From Pseudonocardiales bacterium (lineage in GTDB: Bacteria > Actinomycetota > Actinomycetes > Mycobacteriales > Pseudonocardiaceae): a DNA stretch of 64,000 bases. The stretch lies in contig JAFAUB010000121.1 of the NCBI GenBank assembly GCA_019243635.1, positions 1 to 64,000 on the forward strand. Reading direction: 5' to 3'. This document shows, piece after piece, positions 34,778 through 43,823 of this stretch. The notes beneath the pieces were generated by a model. That model was not told where the DNA came from, did no database searches, and was given only the letters and a program-made list of their open reading frames with translations. How positions within the stretch are numbered: position 1 is the stretch's first letter; each line of letters opens with the position of its first letter. A program made the translations under genes and the position numbers.

Positions 34778-36060
34778 GCGCCGAGAAGATGAACGTCCGG
34801 GCGGGGATCGTGGTCACCGGGACGGAGCTGCTCAGCGGCCTGGTCACCGACCGCAACGGCCCATGGCTGGCGCAACGGCTGGACGAGCTGGGCGTCGAGG
34901 TGGCTCATCTGGTCCTCGTCGGGGACCGGCCGGCGGACCTGGCCGCGACACTGCGGTTCCTCGCCGACCAGGGCGTCGAGCTGATCGTCACCAGCGGTGG
35001 GCTGGGCCCGACCGCAGACGACGTGACCACCGAGGTGGTCGCCGACTTCGCCGGGGTGGAGCTGGAGCTCGACGAGGCGATGGAGCGGCAGATCGCCGCC
35101 ATCCTCGCGCGGTTTCGCTACCTGGCGCACTTCAGCCCGCAGGCGCTGCGGGCGGCGAACCGCAAACAGGCGATGGTGCCCCGCGGCGCGCTTGCCCTCG
35201 ACCCGGTGGGGACGGCGCCCGGGCTGGTGCTCCAGGTCGACGGCGGCCCGACGGTGGTCGTGCTACCCGGGCCGCCCCGAGAACTGCGGGCGATGTGGCC
35301 CTCGGCGATGAGCTCCCCGGCCGCCACGAGCGTGTTGGCGCGCACCCGACCCTTCGAGTCCGCGCGGCTGCGGCTGTTCGGCGTGCCCGAGTCACAGATC
35401 GCGGCGACCCTGCGCGAGGTGGGCGAGACACTGGACCTGACTCCGTTGGAGATCACCACCTGCTTGCGGCGCGCCGAGATTGTGATCGACATCCGGCATC
35501 GACCCGGTGCCGAGGCGATCCGCGACGGGCTCATCGAGGCGATCCGCGCCCGGCACGCCCGGCAGCTGTTCTCCACCGACGGCACGTCGCTGGACGACCA
35601 GCTCGCCGTCCTGCTGCGGGGACGGCGGATCGGGCTCGCGGAATCGTGCACCGGCGGGCTGCTGGCCGCCCGGCTCACCGAGCGGCCGGGGTCGTCGGAC
35701 TACGTCGCCGGCGGTGTGGTGGCCTACTCCAACACCGCCAAGACTGAGCTGCTGGGCGTGCCCACAGAGCTGATCGAGCGGCACGGCGCGGTGTCGCCGG
35801 AGGTGGCCCGTGCCATGGCCGACGGGGCACGGCACCGCTTCGGCGCCAGTGCCGGCGTGGGGATCACCGGGGTAGCCGGCCCGGGTGGGGGGACCGAGGC
35901 CAAGCCGGTCGGCTACGTGTGCATCTGCGTGACCACCGGCGACGGCGCGGTCCTGGCCCGCGACCCGGTGCTGCCCGGCGACCGCGCCGAGATCCGCGAC
36001 CGGTCGGTGACCGTCGCGATGCATCTCCTCCGGCGAGTCCTGACGGGCGCTGCACGGTGA
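34774..36060 (+). CDS. cinA: CinA family protein (competence/damage-inducible protein A)
   Basis: 428 residues. The N-terminal MoCF-binding-like domain ([56 protein letters not shown]) is linked to ADP-ribose pyrophosphatase activity. The C-terminal CinA domain has [33 protein letters not shown] and [11 protein letters not shown], the NMN-deamidase fold with catalytic Ser in ESCTGG. ATG 34774 overlaps the hydrolase stop. A pyridine nucleotide salvage role follows from the family. Confidence 0.92.
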   Translation: MSAEKMNVRAGIVVTGTELLSGLVTDRNGPWLAQRLDELGVEVAHLVLVGDRPADLAATLRFLADQGVELIVTSGGLGPTADDVTTEVVADFAGVELELDEAMERQIAAILARFRYLAHFSPQALRAANRKQAMVPRGALALDPVGTAPGLVLQVDGGPTVVVLPGPPRELRAMWPSAMSSPAATSVLARTRPFESARLRLFGVPESQIAATLREVGETLDLTPLEITTCLRRAEIVIDIRHRPGAEAIRDGLIEAIRARHARQLFSTDGTSLDDQLAVLLRGRRIGLAESCTGGLLAARLTERPGSSDYVAGGVVAYSNTAKTELLGVPTELIERHGAVSPEVARAMADGARHRFGASAGVGITGVAGPGGGTEAKPVGYVCICVTTGDGAVLARDPVLPGDRAEIRDRSVTVAMHLLRRVLTGAAR

Positions 36061-36095
36061 GAGACCACTCGTTGCGGCCAGTCCCGGTCTGGTCC

Positions 36096-36287
36096 TTACC
36101 GATCGAGCGCGTGAGGGTTCGACCTGCTCTTCACCGCGGCGTAGGCGGCCGAGCCGACGAACAGCACCCCGCCGATCACCACCGCCCAGAACAGCAGCGT
36201 GAACGCGGCACCCAGCACCCAGCCGAGCACCGTGAACCCGATCCAGATCAACGCGATGATCCCGAGCACCTTGATCGCTGTTTGCAT
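36096..36287 (-). CDS. Small two-segment membrane protein
   Basis: 63 residues: MQTAIKVLGIIALIWIGFTVLGWVLG, then a second hydrophobic run AAFTLLFWAVVIGGVLFVGSAAY, and a short basic tail. ATG at 36287 has AGGAGA seven bases upstream, so expression is credible. Function unknown. It is convergent with cinA. Confidence 0.75.
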   Translation of the reverse strand: MQTAIKVLGIIALIWIGFTVLGWVLGAAFTLLFWAVVIGGVLFVGSAAYAAVKSRSNPHALDR

Positions 36288-36351
36288 GGTGGTCTCCTAG
36301 CTCGTGTCGCGGGCCCCATGGGGAGGACTCGGTGGGGGAGGGCACTGTGTC

Positions 36352-36393
36352 GGTGTCTACCGGGAGCTGACCCGCCGCTCTCCAGTAGACACC
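36352..36393. terminator. Stem-loop behind the YihY gene
   Basis: A perfect 9-bp stem (GGTGTCTAC / GTAGACACC) around 24 bases which can pair further (GAGC/GCTC). It lies in the gap between the YihY stop (36559) and the small membrane protein start, all on the minus strand. Confidence 0.5.
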
Positions 36394-36558
36394 CATCCAG
36401 GCGTGGGCGTATCAGGGTGAACCCTGGATCGACCTCAGTGCCTCGATGACCGTGCGGCGGTCGACGCGTGCCGCTCGACGTGGTCACCCGGGCCCGGGAC
36501 TGGCTGGCCGTAGTCGGGGCGGCTGCGCTCGGGGCGGCGTTGGCCCCGGCGCGGGGCA

Positions 36559-37653
36559 CTAGCGCGGGACATCCGGGCGAGACCCGACGACGACGTCGGG
36601 ATGGATCTCCGCAGGTGGCAAGGGTGGGACTTCGTGGGAGGGATGCCGGCTGTCCTCCGGCACCCTCGCCGGGGCCACCGCCGCCCACGCCGTGAGCAGC
36701 AGCAGGAACCGAGAGACGAAGTAGGCGAACACCATCAGCCCGATCACGGGGCCGAACAGCCGGCCGGTGGGGCTGTTGGTGACGCTGTTCAGGTAGATGG
36801 CGAAGGCCTGTTTCAGGATCTCGAAGCCAACCGCACCGAACCACGCGGCGCGCGTCACGCTGCGCAGCGGCACCGGCTCCCTCGGCAACCGCGCGATCAC
36901 CCAGAGGAACACCAGCCACATGCCGGTCACCGACGCCGCCATGGCGAGAACGAGGAGCACCAACCGGGCCCCGACGACCTGCCCCAAGCCCAGCGCGTTC
37001 AACGCGACGCTGGCGAACGCGGTGCCGACGCCGGTCAGCGCGAAGGACGCCACCAGCGCCAGCCCCAGGCCGAGCAACGTCAGCAGGTCGAAGACCTTCC
37101 TGCGCAGGAAGCCCTCCGGCTTGGGCGGCCGCTCCCCCTGGGCGGACGACTGCCCCTGGGTTGTCGCTCCCCCCTGGGTTGTCGCTCCCCCCTGGGTTGT
37201 CGCTGGCTCCTGGGCTGTTGCTCCCCCCTGGGTTGCTGACCACTGGGCGGTGAGCGCCTCGCGGAGGTTTCCCATCCAGCCCAGCCCGGAGTACAGCGCG
37301 CCGAGCAGGCCCACGATCCCCACGCCATCGCGGGACTTGATCGCCCCGCTGACGACCTGGTCGAGAGTCGGGCCCAACCCGGCGGGCGCCGCCGACTGGA
37401 TCTGATCCTGCAAGTGGCGCAGCAGCTCAGGGTTGCCGGCGAGCACGAAGCCCGCAGCCGCGAAGGCGATCATCAACAACGGCACCAGAGAGAGCACACT
37501 GAAAAACGTGATCGCTGCGGCGTAGTGGTCACCGTGGTGGGCGGTGTAGGATTGCGCGGCCCGCACCAGATGGTCCAGCCACGGATAGCGCAGCCGGTAA
37601 CGCTGAAGCAGACCCGGCTGCCCCTGGGTTCGCTGTGGGCTAGTCCCCCGCAT
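36559..37653 (-). CDS. YihY/BrkB-family membrane protein
   Basis: A 364-residue integral membrane protein. The family start YTAHHGDHYAAAITFFSVLSLVPLLMIAFA, then LYSGLGWMGNLREALTAQW, and TRAAWFGAVGFEILKQAFAIYLNSVTNSPTGRLFGPVIGLMVF. About six hydrophobic segments. After QWSATQ an insert of repeated QGGATT units (period 18 bp, about 37156-37245) separates the first and second halves; it lies in a loop where such proteins have a short linker. Function unresolved; the family is no longer thought to be RNase BN. Confidence 0.88.
   Translation of the reverse strand: MRGTSPQRTQGQPGLLQRYRLRYPWLDHLVRAAQSYTAHHGDHYAAAITFFSVLSLVPLLMIAFAAAGFVLAGNPELLRHLQDQIQSAAPAGLGPTLDQVVSGAIKSRDGVGIVGLLGALYSGLGWMGNLREALTAQWSATQGGATAQEPATTQGGATTQGGATTQGQSSAQGERPPKPEGFLRRKVFDLLTLLGLGLALVASFALTGVGTAFASVALNALGLGQVVGARLVLLVLAMAASVTGMWLVFLWVIARLPREPVPLRSVTRAAWFGAVGFEILKQAFAIYLNSVTNSPTGRLFGPVIGLMVFAYFVSRFLLLLTAWAAVAPARVPEDSRHPSHEVPPLPPAEIHPDVVVGSRPDVPR
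37156..37245. repeat. 18-bp in-frame minisatellite in the YihY gene
   Basis: Units close to GTTGTCGCTCCCCCCTGG repeat three times exactly, with two or three degenerate flanking units, encoding TTQGGA hexapeptides on the minus strand. Unit changes keep the reading frame. Confidence 0.85.
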
Positions 37654-37691
37654 AACCCTCTACGCTAGCGCCCCGGGCCGGTCAGCGCCGG

Positions 37692-38000
37692 TCAGCCGCA
37701 GTCGCTGCCCGCCGTCGGGTCGAGGTACGCCCGCGCGGCCCAGCGGTCCGGCCCGAGTTGCCGGTAGTCGTTGCGGATGGTCCGTTCGGCCGACATCACC
37801 GCCCCCTTACGGTAGGTCTGTACCACGGGGGCGTTGCTGTCGGGGCTGGACCGCACGTTGAGCGAGTCCGCTGTGACCGTCACCATGCACGGCCGCGTGC
37901 CGCTGCTCCCGAGAGGGGTCTGGCTGTCGTGCGCGGCGATCAACAGGACAATGCCCAGCACCACGGCTCCCCCGATGACCCACTGCTGCCTGGTAGCCAC
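37692..38000 (-). CDS. Secreted or membrane-anchored SH3-like protein
   Basis: 102 residues: an N-terminal membrane segment (WVIGGAVVLGIVLLIAA, residues 7-23), then a bacterial SH3-like domain (VTADSLNVRSSPDSNAPVVQTYRKGAVM) ending near a C-terminal Cys that may pair with Cys in RPCMV. Such domains bind cell-wall peptides. GTG at 38000 is the start. It lies between icd and the YihY gene on the same strand. Confidence 0.78.
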   Translation of the reverse strand: MATRQQWVIGGAVVLGIVLLIAAHDSQTPLGSSGTRPCMVTVTADSLNVRSSPDSNAPVVQTYRKGAVMSAERTIRNDYRQLGPDRWAARAYLDPTAGSDCG

Positions 38001-38039
38001 CTGCCCATCACCGCCCTCAACGCTGTGCGACTCTCATTG

Positions 38040-39254
38040 TCACAACCCCATGACATGACGCAACCCCCCCTCGAGCTCGTCGAGGAAGGCCTCGGTGGTC
38101 AGGAACGGGGTATCCGGGCCGATCAGGGCGGCCAGGTCCTTGGTCATCCTGCCGCTCTCGACGGTGTCGATGCAGACTCGCTCCAGGGTCTGCGCGAACC
38201 GGGTGACCTCGGGGGTCGCGTCCAGCGTGCCCCGGTGACGCAGGCCGCCGGTCCACGCGAAGATCGACGCGATCGGGTTGGTCGAGGTGGGTTCGCCCCG
38301 CTGATGCCGCCGGAAGTGCCGGGTGACGGTGCCGTGCGCGGCCTCCGCCTCGACGGTCCGGCCGTCGGGGGTCATCAGCACGCTGGTCATCAGGCCCAGC
38401 GAGCCGAAGCCCTGCGCGATGGTGTCGGACTGCACGTCGCCGTCGTAGTTCTTGCAGGCCCAGACGTAGCCACCGGGCCACTTCAGCGCGGCGGCCACCA
38501 TGTCGTCGATCAACCGGTGCTCGTAGGTGAGACCGTGCTCCTCGAAATCGGCCTTGAACTCCGACTCATAGATCTCGGCGAACACGTCTTTGAACATGCC
38601 GTCGTAGGCCTTGAGGATCGTGTTCTTGGTCGACAGGTAGACCGGGTACTCACGGGCCAGGCCGTAACGCAGTGATGCTCGGGCGAAATCCTCGATGGAT
38701 CTGCGGTAGTTGTACATCCCGAGTGCGACACCGCCGCCCGCACCGAAGCGCGCCACCTCCACCTCCAGTGGCTCGCGGCCGTCGTCGGGGGTGTAGGTGA
38801 TCGTCACGGTGCCCGGTCCCGGGACGGTGAAGTCGCTGGCCTTGTACTGGTCGCCGTGCGCGTGGCGGCCGATGACGATCGGCTTGGTCCAGTGCGGCAC
38901 GAGGCGGGGAACATTGGAGCAGACGATCGGTTCCCGGAAGATCACACCACCGAGAATGTTGCGGATCGTCCCGTTGGGTGAGCGCCACATCTTCTTCAGG
39001 CCGAACTCCTCGACCCGCGCCTCGTCGGGCGTGATGGTGGCGCATTTGACGCCCACGCCGTGCCTGGCGATCGCGTGCGCGGCCTCGACGGTGACCCGGT
39101 CGTCGGTGGCGTCCCGATGCTGGATGCCGAGGTCGTAGTAGTCGAGGGCGATGTCGAGGTAGGGCAGGATCAGCTTGTCCTTGATGACCCGCCAGATGAC
39201 CCGCGTCATCTCGTCGCCGTCGAGCTCGACAACGGTTCCCCTTACCTTGATCAA
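38040..39254 (-). CDS. icd: Isocitrate dehydrogenase, NADP-dependent (homodimeric type)
   Basis: 404 residues: [27 protein letters not shown] at the N terminus is the eukaryote-like dimeric IDH form; substrate residues are in [17 protein letters not shown] and the metal-binding Asp in [30 protein letters not shown]. It starts on TTG 39254 with AAGGAGG six bases upstream. mdh lies directly upstream on the same strand; the two TCA-cycle genes are separated by palindrome copy C. Confidence 0.95.
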   Translation of the reverse strand: MIKVRGTVVELDGDEMTRVIWRVIKDKLILPYLDIALDYYDLGIQHRDATDDRVTVEAAHAIARHGVGVKCATITPDEARVEEFGLKKMWRSPNGTIRNILGGVIFREPIVCSNVPRLVPHWTKPIVIGRHAHGDQYKASDFTVPGPGTVTITYTPDDGREPLEVEVARFGAGGGVALGMYNYRRSIEDFARASLRYGLAREYPVYLSTKNTILKAYDGMFKDVFAEIYESEFKADFEEHGLTYEHRLIDDMVAAALKWPGGYVWACKNYDGDVQSDTIAQGFGSLGLMTSVLMTPDGRTVEAEAAHGTVTRHFRRHQRGEPTSTNPIASIFAWTGGLRHRGTLDATPEVTRFAQTLERVCIDTVESGRMTKDLAALIGPDTPFLTTEAFLDELEGGLRHVMGL

Positions 39255-39273
39255 GGTGTCCTCCTTCGTCGGA

Positions 39274-39319
39274 CCCGTGAGTGGCGATACGAGCTATGAC
39301 TCGTATCGCCACTCACGGG
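39274..39319. repeat. 46-bp near-perfect palindrome, family copy C
   Basis: Outer arm CCCGTGAGTGGCGA, inner arm TACGAG, with the innermost six bases unpaired or mispaired. It starts 10 bases after the mdh stop and ends shortly before the icd ribosome site. It would either separate mdh from icd or protect one of the messages. Confidence 0.88.
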
Positions 39320-39328
39320 GCGCAGCCC

Positions 39329-40285
39329 TCACAGGTCCCGCACGTCGGCCTGCTTGGCCGCGACGGCCCGCGCGGCCTGGCGCAGCCGCGCGAGCTCGTC
39401 GGCGGTCAGCGGGGTCTCCACCACGCGGTGTACCCCGTCCCGGCCTAGCTCGGCGGTGACACCCAGGTAGACCTGGGAGATCCCGTACTCGCCATCCACC
39501 CAGGCGCAGACCGGCAGCACGGCACCGGAGTCCTCGCGCACCGCGCGCACCATGCGGGCCGCCGCGGCGGACGGAGCGTAGTACGCCGAGCCGGTCCTGA
39601 GCAGGGCGACGATCTCGGCGCCACCGTTTCGGGTACGGGTGATCAGCTCTTCGATCCTGCCGGCGGGCAGCAGGTCGGCCAGTGGCGCGCCGTCCACCGT
39701 GCACGCGCTGGGCACCGGAACCATGGTGTCACCGTGCGAGCCCAGCGTCAGGGTGCGCACCGAGGACACCGGCACGGCGAGCTCCTCGGCGACGAAGCTG
39801 GTGAACCGGGCGGTGTCGAGCATCCCGGCCTGGCCCATCACCCGGTGCCGGGGAAACCCGGTGACGAGCTGCGTCAGCGCGGTCATCTCGTCCAGCGGGT
39901 TGGACACCACGATGACGACCGCATCCGGGGCATGCCGGGCGACGTTCTCCGCGACCTGCCGGACGATGCGGGCGTTGACCTCGATCAGGTCCATCCGGCT
40001 CATCCCAGGCTTGCGGGGTAGACCGGCGGTGATCACGACGATGTCGCTGCCGGCGATCGCCTCGTAGCCCGAGCCGTCCGCTCCGGTGGTCTGGCCGACG
40101 ATCCTGGTCTCGAAGCCCTCCACCGGTCGGGACTGGTTCATGTCCAGCGCGAGGCCCTCCGGCCTGCCCTCGATGATGTCGGTGAGCACGACGGTGTCGA
40201 ACAGGTCGTACTCGGCCAGCCGCTGCGCGGTGGTCGCACCGTAGAAACCGGCCCCAATGACCGCGACCTGCCCGAAACGTGCCAT
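39329..40285 (-). CDS. mdh: Malate dehydrogenase (LDH-like)
   Basis: 318 residues: NAD site VAVIGAGFYGATTAQRLAEYD, acidic residue in VVLTDI, substrate loop ITAGLPRKPGMSRMDL, VSNPLDEMT, active-site His in LTLGSHGDTMVPV. It is the short [LDH-like] malate dehydrogenase class. ATG at 40285. A DUF3017 gene is just upstream on the same strand, as in many actinobacteria. Confidence 0.93.
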   Translation of the reverse strand: MARFGQVAVIGAGFYGATTAQRLAEYDLFDTVVLTDIIEGRPEGLALDMNQSRPVEGFETRIVGQTTGADGSGYEAIAGSDIVVITAGLPRKPGMSRMDLIEVNARIVRQVAENVARHAPDAVVIVVSNPLDEMTALTQLVTGFPRHRVMGQAGMLDTARFTSFVAEELAVPVSSVRTLTLGSHGDTMVPVPSACTVDGAPLADLLPAGRIEELITRTRNGGAEIVALLRTGSAYYAPSAAAARMVRAVREDSGAVLPVCAWVDGEYGISQVYLGVTAELGRDGVHRVVETPLTADELARLRQAARAVAAKQADVRDL

Positions 40286-40321
40286 TACCGGAGGTTATCA
40301 AGCGCGGTGGGGGCACTCGAC

Positions 40322-40609
40322 TCAGCCGCCGGCCAGTGGTCCCCCGGTGATGGTCAGCGCCACGGCCAGCATCAACAACCCGAAGACGCCGTAGGTGAGC
40401 ACATCCATGGAGCGGCGGCGGATCCCGAGCAACCCGGTCCACTCGGGCGCGAGCACCGCCCGCAACCCCGCGGCGAGCAGCAGCGCACCTCCGATGATCA
40501 CAGTGCCCTCCCGCCAGTGGTACTGCGTGATCCGCACCATGCCCACCGCGACCACCGCCAGGACGAGGCCGAACGCCAGCTGTGGCCGCAGGCTCGTCCG
40601 CCTGGTCAT
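40322..40609 (-). CDS. DUF3017 membrane protein
   Basis: 95 residues with three hydrophobic segments (LAFGLVLAVVAVGMVRI; GTVIIGGALLLAAGLRAVL; VLTYGVFGLLMLAVALTI). It matches the short DUF3017 proteins that precede mdh in actinobacteria, where folD is often next upstream; folD is absent here. ATG at 40609 is chosen over GTG 40675. Function unknown. Confidence 0.82.
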   Translation of the reverse strand: MTRRTSLRPQLAFGLVLAVVAVGMVRITQYHWREGTVIIGGALLLAAGLRAVLAPEWTGLLGIRRRSMDVLTYGVFGLLMLAVALTITGGPLAGG

Positions 40610-40681
40610 GCCTGCGCCGCCGGCCTGGTCACCGTGCCGTTCAGAACCGCCACGCTCACGGGGGCATCTTCGCACCGGGAC

Positions 40682-41701
40682 TCACGTGCGCCGGCACCCG
40701 ACCCGACGACGCCCAGGCAGCGCGATCACGGCGACCGCGACCAGCGTCAACGCGGTGCCGACCAGGGTGGTGGCGGTGAGGCGCCCGACACCGGCGGGCA
40801 GGAACAGGTCCAACAGCACCGCTCCGACAAGCTGCCCGGCCACTGATCCCAGTCCCAGCAGGAGCACCCCGGTGACCGGGACGACCGCCGCGGCGGCGCC
40901 GATGAACAGCACACCCAGCGGACCACCCAGGTAGAGCCACGGCTGCCCGGGCAACGAGTGGGGCAGCCCACGCAGCGCGATCTCCACCACCCAGACCAGC
41001 ATCAGCGCGAAGGCGCCGACCACGAAGTTGACCAGTGCGGCCGGCAGCATCCCGGCCAGGGCCGGCCCGCCGTCCCGGGCGGCCGCGCCGACCCGCCCGT
41101 TCACCGCCTGCTGCCAGGCGGTACCCACCCCTGCCAGCGCGGGTAGCACGGCCGGCCACAGGGCCTGGGATGCGCCGATCCGGTCGGAGACGGCCACCGC
41201 CACGGCCACCAGCGCAAGCACCGCACCGGCGACCCGGTGGACGCTGAGCCGCCACGGTCCGCCCGGCCCGAGACCGGCCCGGTCCACCAGCAGGGCGCTG
41301 GCGCTCTGCCCGGCCACCACGGCCACGGTGAACACCGCCACCCCGATGACCGTGACGGTCAGGCTCTGGCAGAGCACCAGGAACGCACCGCAGATGCCGC
41401 CCAGCAGCTGATGGGGACGCAGCCTGCGGTCCCGGACGGCGTCGAGGACCCGGCCCAGCCCGCAGCGCATCCGGCGCCGGGTCACGGCCACCAACGCCAG
41501 TAGCAGCAGGCCACCCAGGAAGGACAGCAGGGCGGCGAGCAGGCCGTCGTCGATCCGCTGGCCGAGCTCGCCGTTGATCCGGGCCTGGACGGCCACCGCT
41601 ACCCCGATCCCCACCGCCACCGCGACTCCGGCGCCGCGCGCGGCCCGGGTCGGTGCGGGCGCGGGCCGTTCGCTTCCGCGTGCGGTCACATTCCCGGTCA
41701 C
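40682..41701 (-). CDS. DMT-family (YdcZ/DUF606-type) membrane transporter
   Basis: 339 residues in two similar halves of about five segments, each with a QxxxNG/xxQxxxA core (VAVAVQARINGELGQRIDDGLLAALLSFLGG and VGTAWQQAVNGRVG...ALVNFVVGAFAL), the DUF606 pattern. It is probably an exporter; the substrate is unknown. It starts on GTG 41701, overlapping the pentapeptide stop (GTGA), so the two genes are coupled. Confidence 0.82.
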   Translation of the reverse strand: MTGNVTARGSERPAPAPTRAARGAGVAVAVGIGVAVAVQARINGELGQRIDDGLLAALLSFLGGLLLLALVAVTRRRMRCGLGRVLDAVRDRRLRPHQLLGGICGAFLVLCQSLTVTVIGVAVFTVAVVAGQSASALLVDRAGLGPGGPWRLSVHRVAGAVLALVAVAVAVSDRIGASQALWPAVLPALAGVGTAWQQAVNGRVGAAARDGGPALAGMLPAALVNFVVGAFALMLVWVVEIALRGLPHSLPGQPWLYLGGPLGVLFIGAAAAVVPVTGVLLLGLGSVAGQLVGAVLLDLFLPAGVGRLTATTLVGTALTLVAVAVIALPGRRRVGCRRT

Positions 41702-42321
41702 ATCCCCAGGTCCACCCGCAGCCCGTTCGCCGCGGCGAAGCGGATCGCGGTGTCCGCGTCGATCCGGGCACCGGTCAGCCGCGCCTGCACCAGAGCGTCG
41801 GCGTCCAGCCGGGCCCCGCGCAGGTCGGCACCCTCCAGCCGGGCCTCCAGCATCCGGGCCCCGGTCAGGTCGGCCCCGGAGAGGTCGGCGCCCCGCAGGT
41901 CGGCCCGCACCAGGTTCGCCTCGGTCAGCCGCAACCCGGCGAGCACGGTCTCCCGGAGATCGGCGTGGCCCAGCGCGGTGAGGCGCAGGTCGACCTCGCG
42001 CAGCGTCCACGGCCGAAGCCGGCAGTCGCTGAGCGTGCTGCCCAGCAGCGAGCAGCTCTCCAGCACCGAGTCGGCCAGCACGGTGCGTTGGAAGGTGCAG
42101 CTGTGGAATGCCGTCGCGCGGTGCTCGGAGGCGCCCAGGTCGGCGAGAGTGAAGTCGCAGTCGGTGAACCGGCAGCCGCGAGTGCGCAACCCGCGCAGGT
42201 CGGCATCGGTGAACCGGCAGCCGACGAAGCAGCGCCCCTCCCACTCCCGGCCGGCGAACACCGCGTCGGTGAAGTCAGCGCCGGTGCAGTCCTCTTCGAC
42301 GGTCTCGTCATCGCCGGTCAT
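41698..42321 (-). CDS. Pentapeptide-repeat protein
   Basis: About 207 residues of A(D/N)Lxx repeats forming a right-handed quadrilateral beta-helix: CTGADFTDAVF, CRFTDADLRGLRTRGCRFTDCDFTLADL, ADLRGADLSGADLTGARM, ARLEGADLRGARLDADAL. The spacing and length resemble Qnr/MfpA DNA-mimic proteins that protect gyrase, but the link is inference. ATG at 42321 (GTG 42327 also possible). Coupled to the DMT gene. Confidence 0.82.
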   Translation of the reverse strand: MTGDDETVEEDCTGADFTDAVFAGREWEGRCFVGCRFTDADLRGLRTRGCRFTDCDFTLADLGASEHRATAFHSCTFQRTVLADSVLESCSLLGSTLSDCRLRPWTLREVDLRLTALGHADLRETVLAGLRLTEANLVRADLRGADLSGADLTGARMLEARLEGADLRGARLDADALVQARLTGARIDADTAIRFAAANGLRVDLGM

Positions 42322-42503
42322 CGTCACGCACCCACCTTTCCAGCCCGTCCGTCGGATCGGGCAGCACCCCGGCGGTGCCATGGCAGGCGCGCTGGACTGC
42401 CTTGGAGCGGGTCGCGCGGGCCGCGCACCAACGGCTTGCCCCGCAGTAGGCGCCGGTGCTGCCGGCAAGCGGCGCTGGAGAACGTCGGCTGAATGGAGAA
42501 AAA

Positions 42504-43628
42504 CTACGCCTCCCGCACGTACAGCACACCTTCGTGTGGCATGAGCGAGACCTTACCTGGTGCCGGCTGGCCGGTGGGGCCGCGCAAGCCTTCCGGCACG
42601 GAAAATTTCAGCTTTGCACGGCGTCGAGTGTTGAAGTTAATTGCCACCCAACCGTTGCTGAAACGGCGGGAACGGCCATTCCCGCGTCGGCGGATCTCCT
42701 CAAGCGGTTCACCGAGGTCCCAGTTAAGCTGCGGGATGAAGGGCGTGACGCTGTACTGGTCGTGGCCGGTGGCGGTGAACGCGGTGCCCGCGCCGCCACC
42801 GAAGACCCAGAACGCGGCTAAGCCGTAGGTGAAGTTCCGGTGCTCGTTCGTGCCGTCGGAGGCGACCCGCATGATCGTGATACCCGGGCCTTGCACTTCG
42901 CCGGCCTGGGCAAGCACTGTGTCGACACAGAAGTAGTCATTCGCGCCGTGCGCGAGCCAGACCTCTTCAAAGCCTCCACCATAGGCGCTGTGACGTTCCC
43001 AGCGTCCTGGGTCACGACGTGACTCGGCGATGTTCGGCACGAGCAGCTTGCCGATACCGTTCAAGGCGGACCCAACGATGGGGACGAACTCGTCCAAGGC
43101 GCGGCGAATATCACAGATTTCGCGCCCGCCGTCGAGCGGCGGCCGCAGACCGTAGTAGTCGTCGTACACGTCGTTGTCGGCCATCACGCCGTCCCACGCC
43201 GAGCCTTCCAGCTCGTTGATGACGTTGCGGCACCAGCGTGCGCGGTACTCGTCATCCCATACCGCCATCTGCCAATGACCCGGGTAGGTATTCCATTCGA
43301 TACGCGCCCCACCGGGTCGATGGGCAAAGACATGCTCACCCATGACATCAGCCTCGCGGTAGCTGAGGCCGGAGGAGTAAACCGGGCCGGGCTCGTACCT
43401 GCGCGTGGAGGAAAGGCACTTGTAGCACAGCACCGTCATGTCCGGTCGTGCGTGCTTCAACTGTCGCGCGGCACCCGTCTCCCAAGGCTGCAGGATCGCC
43501 ACTCGGTAGTTGGCGATCGCAAAGTCGATCTGCCTGGGGGTGACCGGGTCACCGTATCGGACCCACGCACCGTAACGTTTCGCCATTCGGCCGGGAACGA
43601 CCATGCCCACTCGGACTCCAGCCTCCAT
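42504..43628 (-). CDS. Putative glycoside hydrolase, GHL15-type TIM barrel
   Basis: A 374-residue protein without signal peptide. DFAIANYRVAILQPWE, MTVLCYKCLSS, AWDGVMADNDVYDDYYGLRP (two candidate catalytic acids) and FEEVWLAHGANDYF fit the hypothetical glycosyl hydrolase 15 (GHL15) barrel, followed by a C-terminal beta domain (RFSNGWVAINFNTRRRAKLKFSVPEG). ATG at 43628. Divergent from the PelG-like gene with about 195 bp between; likely trims or processes the polysaccharide of the neighbouring genes. Codon use is less GC-biased than in flanking genes. Confidence 0.72.
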   Translation of the reverse strand: MEAGVRVGMVVPGRMAKRYGAWVRYGDPVTPRQIDFAIANYRVAILQPWETGAARQLKHARPDMTVLCYKCLSSTRRYEPGPVYSSGLSYREADVMGEHVFAHRPGGARIEWNTYPGHWQMAVWDDEYRARWCRNVINELEGSAWDGVMADNDVYDDYYGLRPPLDGGREICDIRRALDEFVPIVGSALNGIGKLLVPNIAESRRDPGRWERHSAYGGGFEEVWLAHGANDYFCVDTVLAQAGEVQGPGITIMRVASDGTNEHRNFTYGLAAFWVFGGGAGTAFTATGHDQYSVTPFIPQLNWDLGEPLEEIRRRGNGRSRRFSNGWVAINFNTRRRAKLKFSVPEGLRGPTGQPAPGKVSLMPHEGVLYVREA

Positions 43629-43823
43629 AGGACGCCCACCTGCTCGGCCGCGGTCCACCCACCGGCTCCGCGCCGGCCGACACGCTCTTCCTTCCAGGCG
43701 GTAGCTTAACGTAAGTGACACTACGCCGAAAGGGTGATCTATAGCCCCGATCGGGTAACGAGATGACGCTGTACACCGATCTGTAGCCAGGGCGCCCGAC
43801 CGCGGCCCAGGGAGTGATGACGG
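43629..43823. promoter_or_regulatory. Divergent promoter region of the Pel-like locus
   Basis: 195 bp between GHL15 and PelG-like genes, AT-richer than the flanks near 43704-43760 (GGTAGCTTAACGTAAGTGAC, GATCTATAGCC). It must hold promoters for both directions. No recognised operator. Confidence 0.5.
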
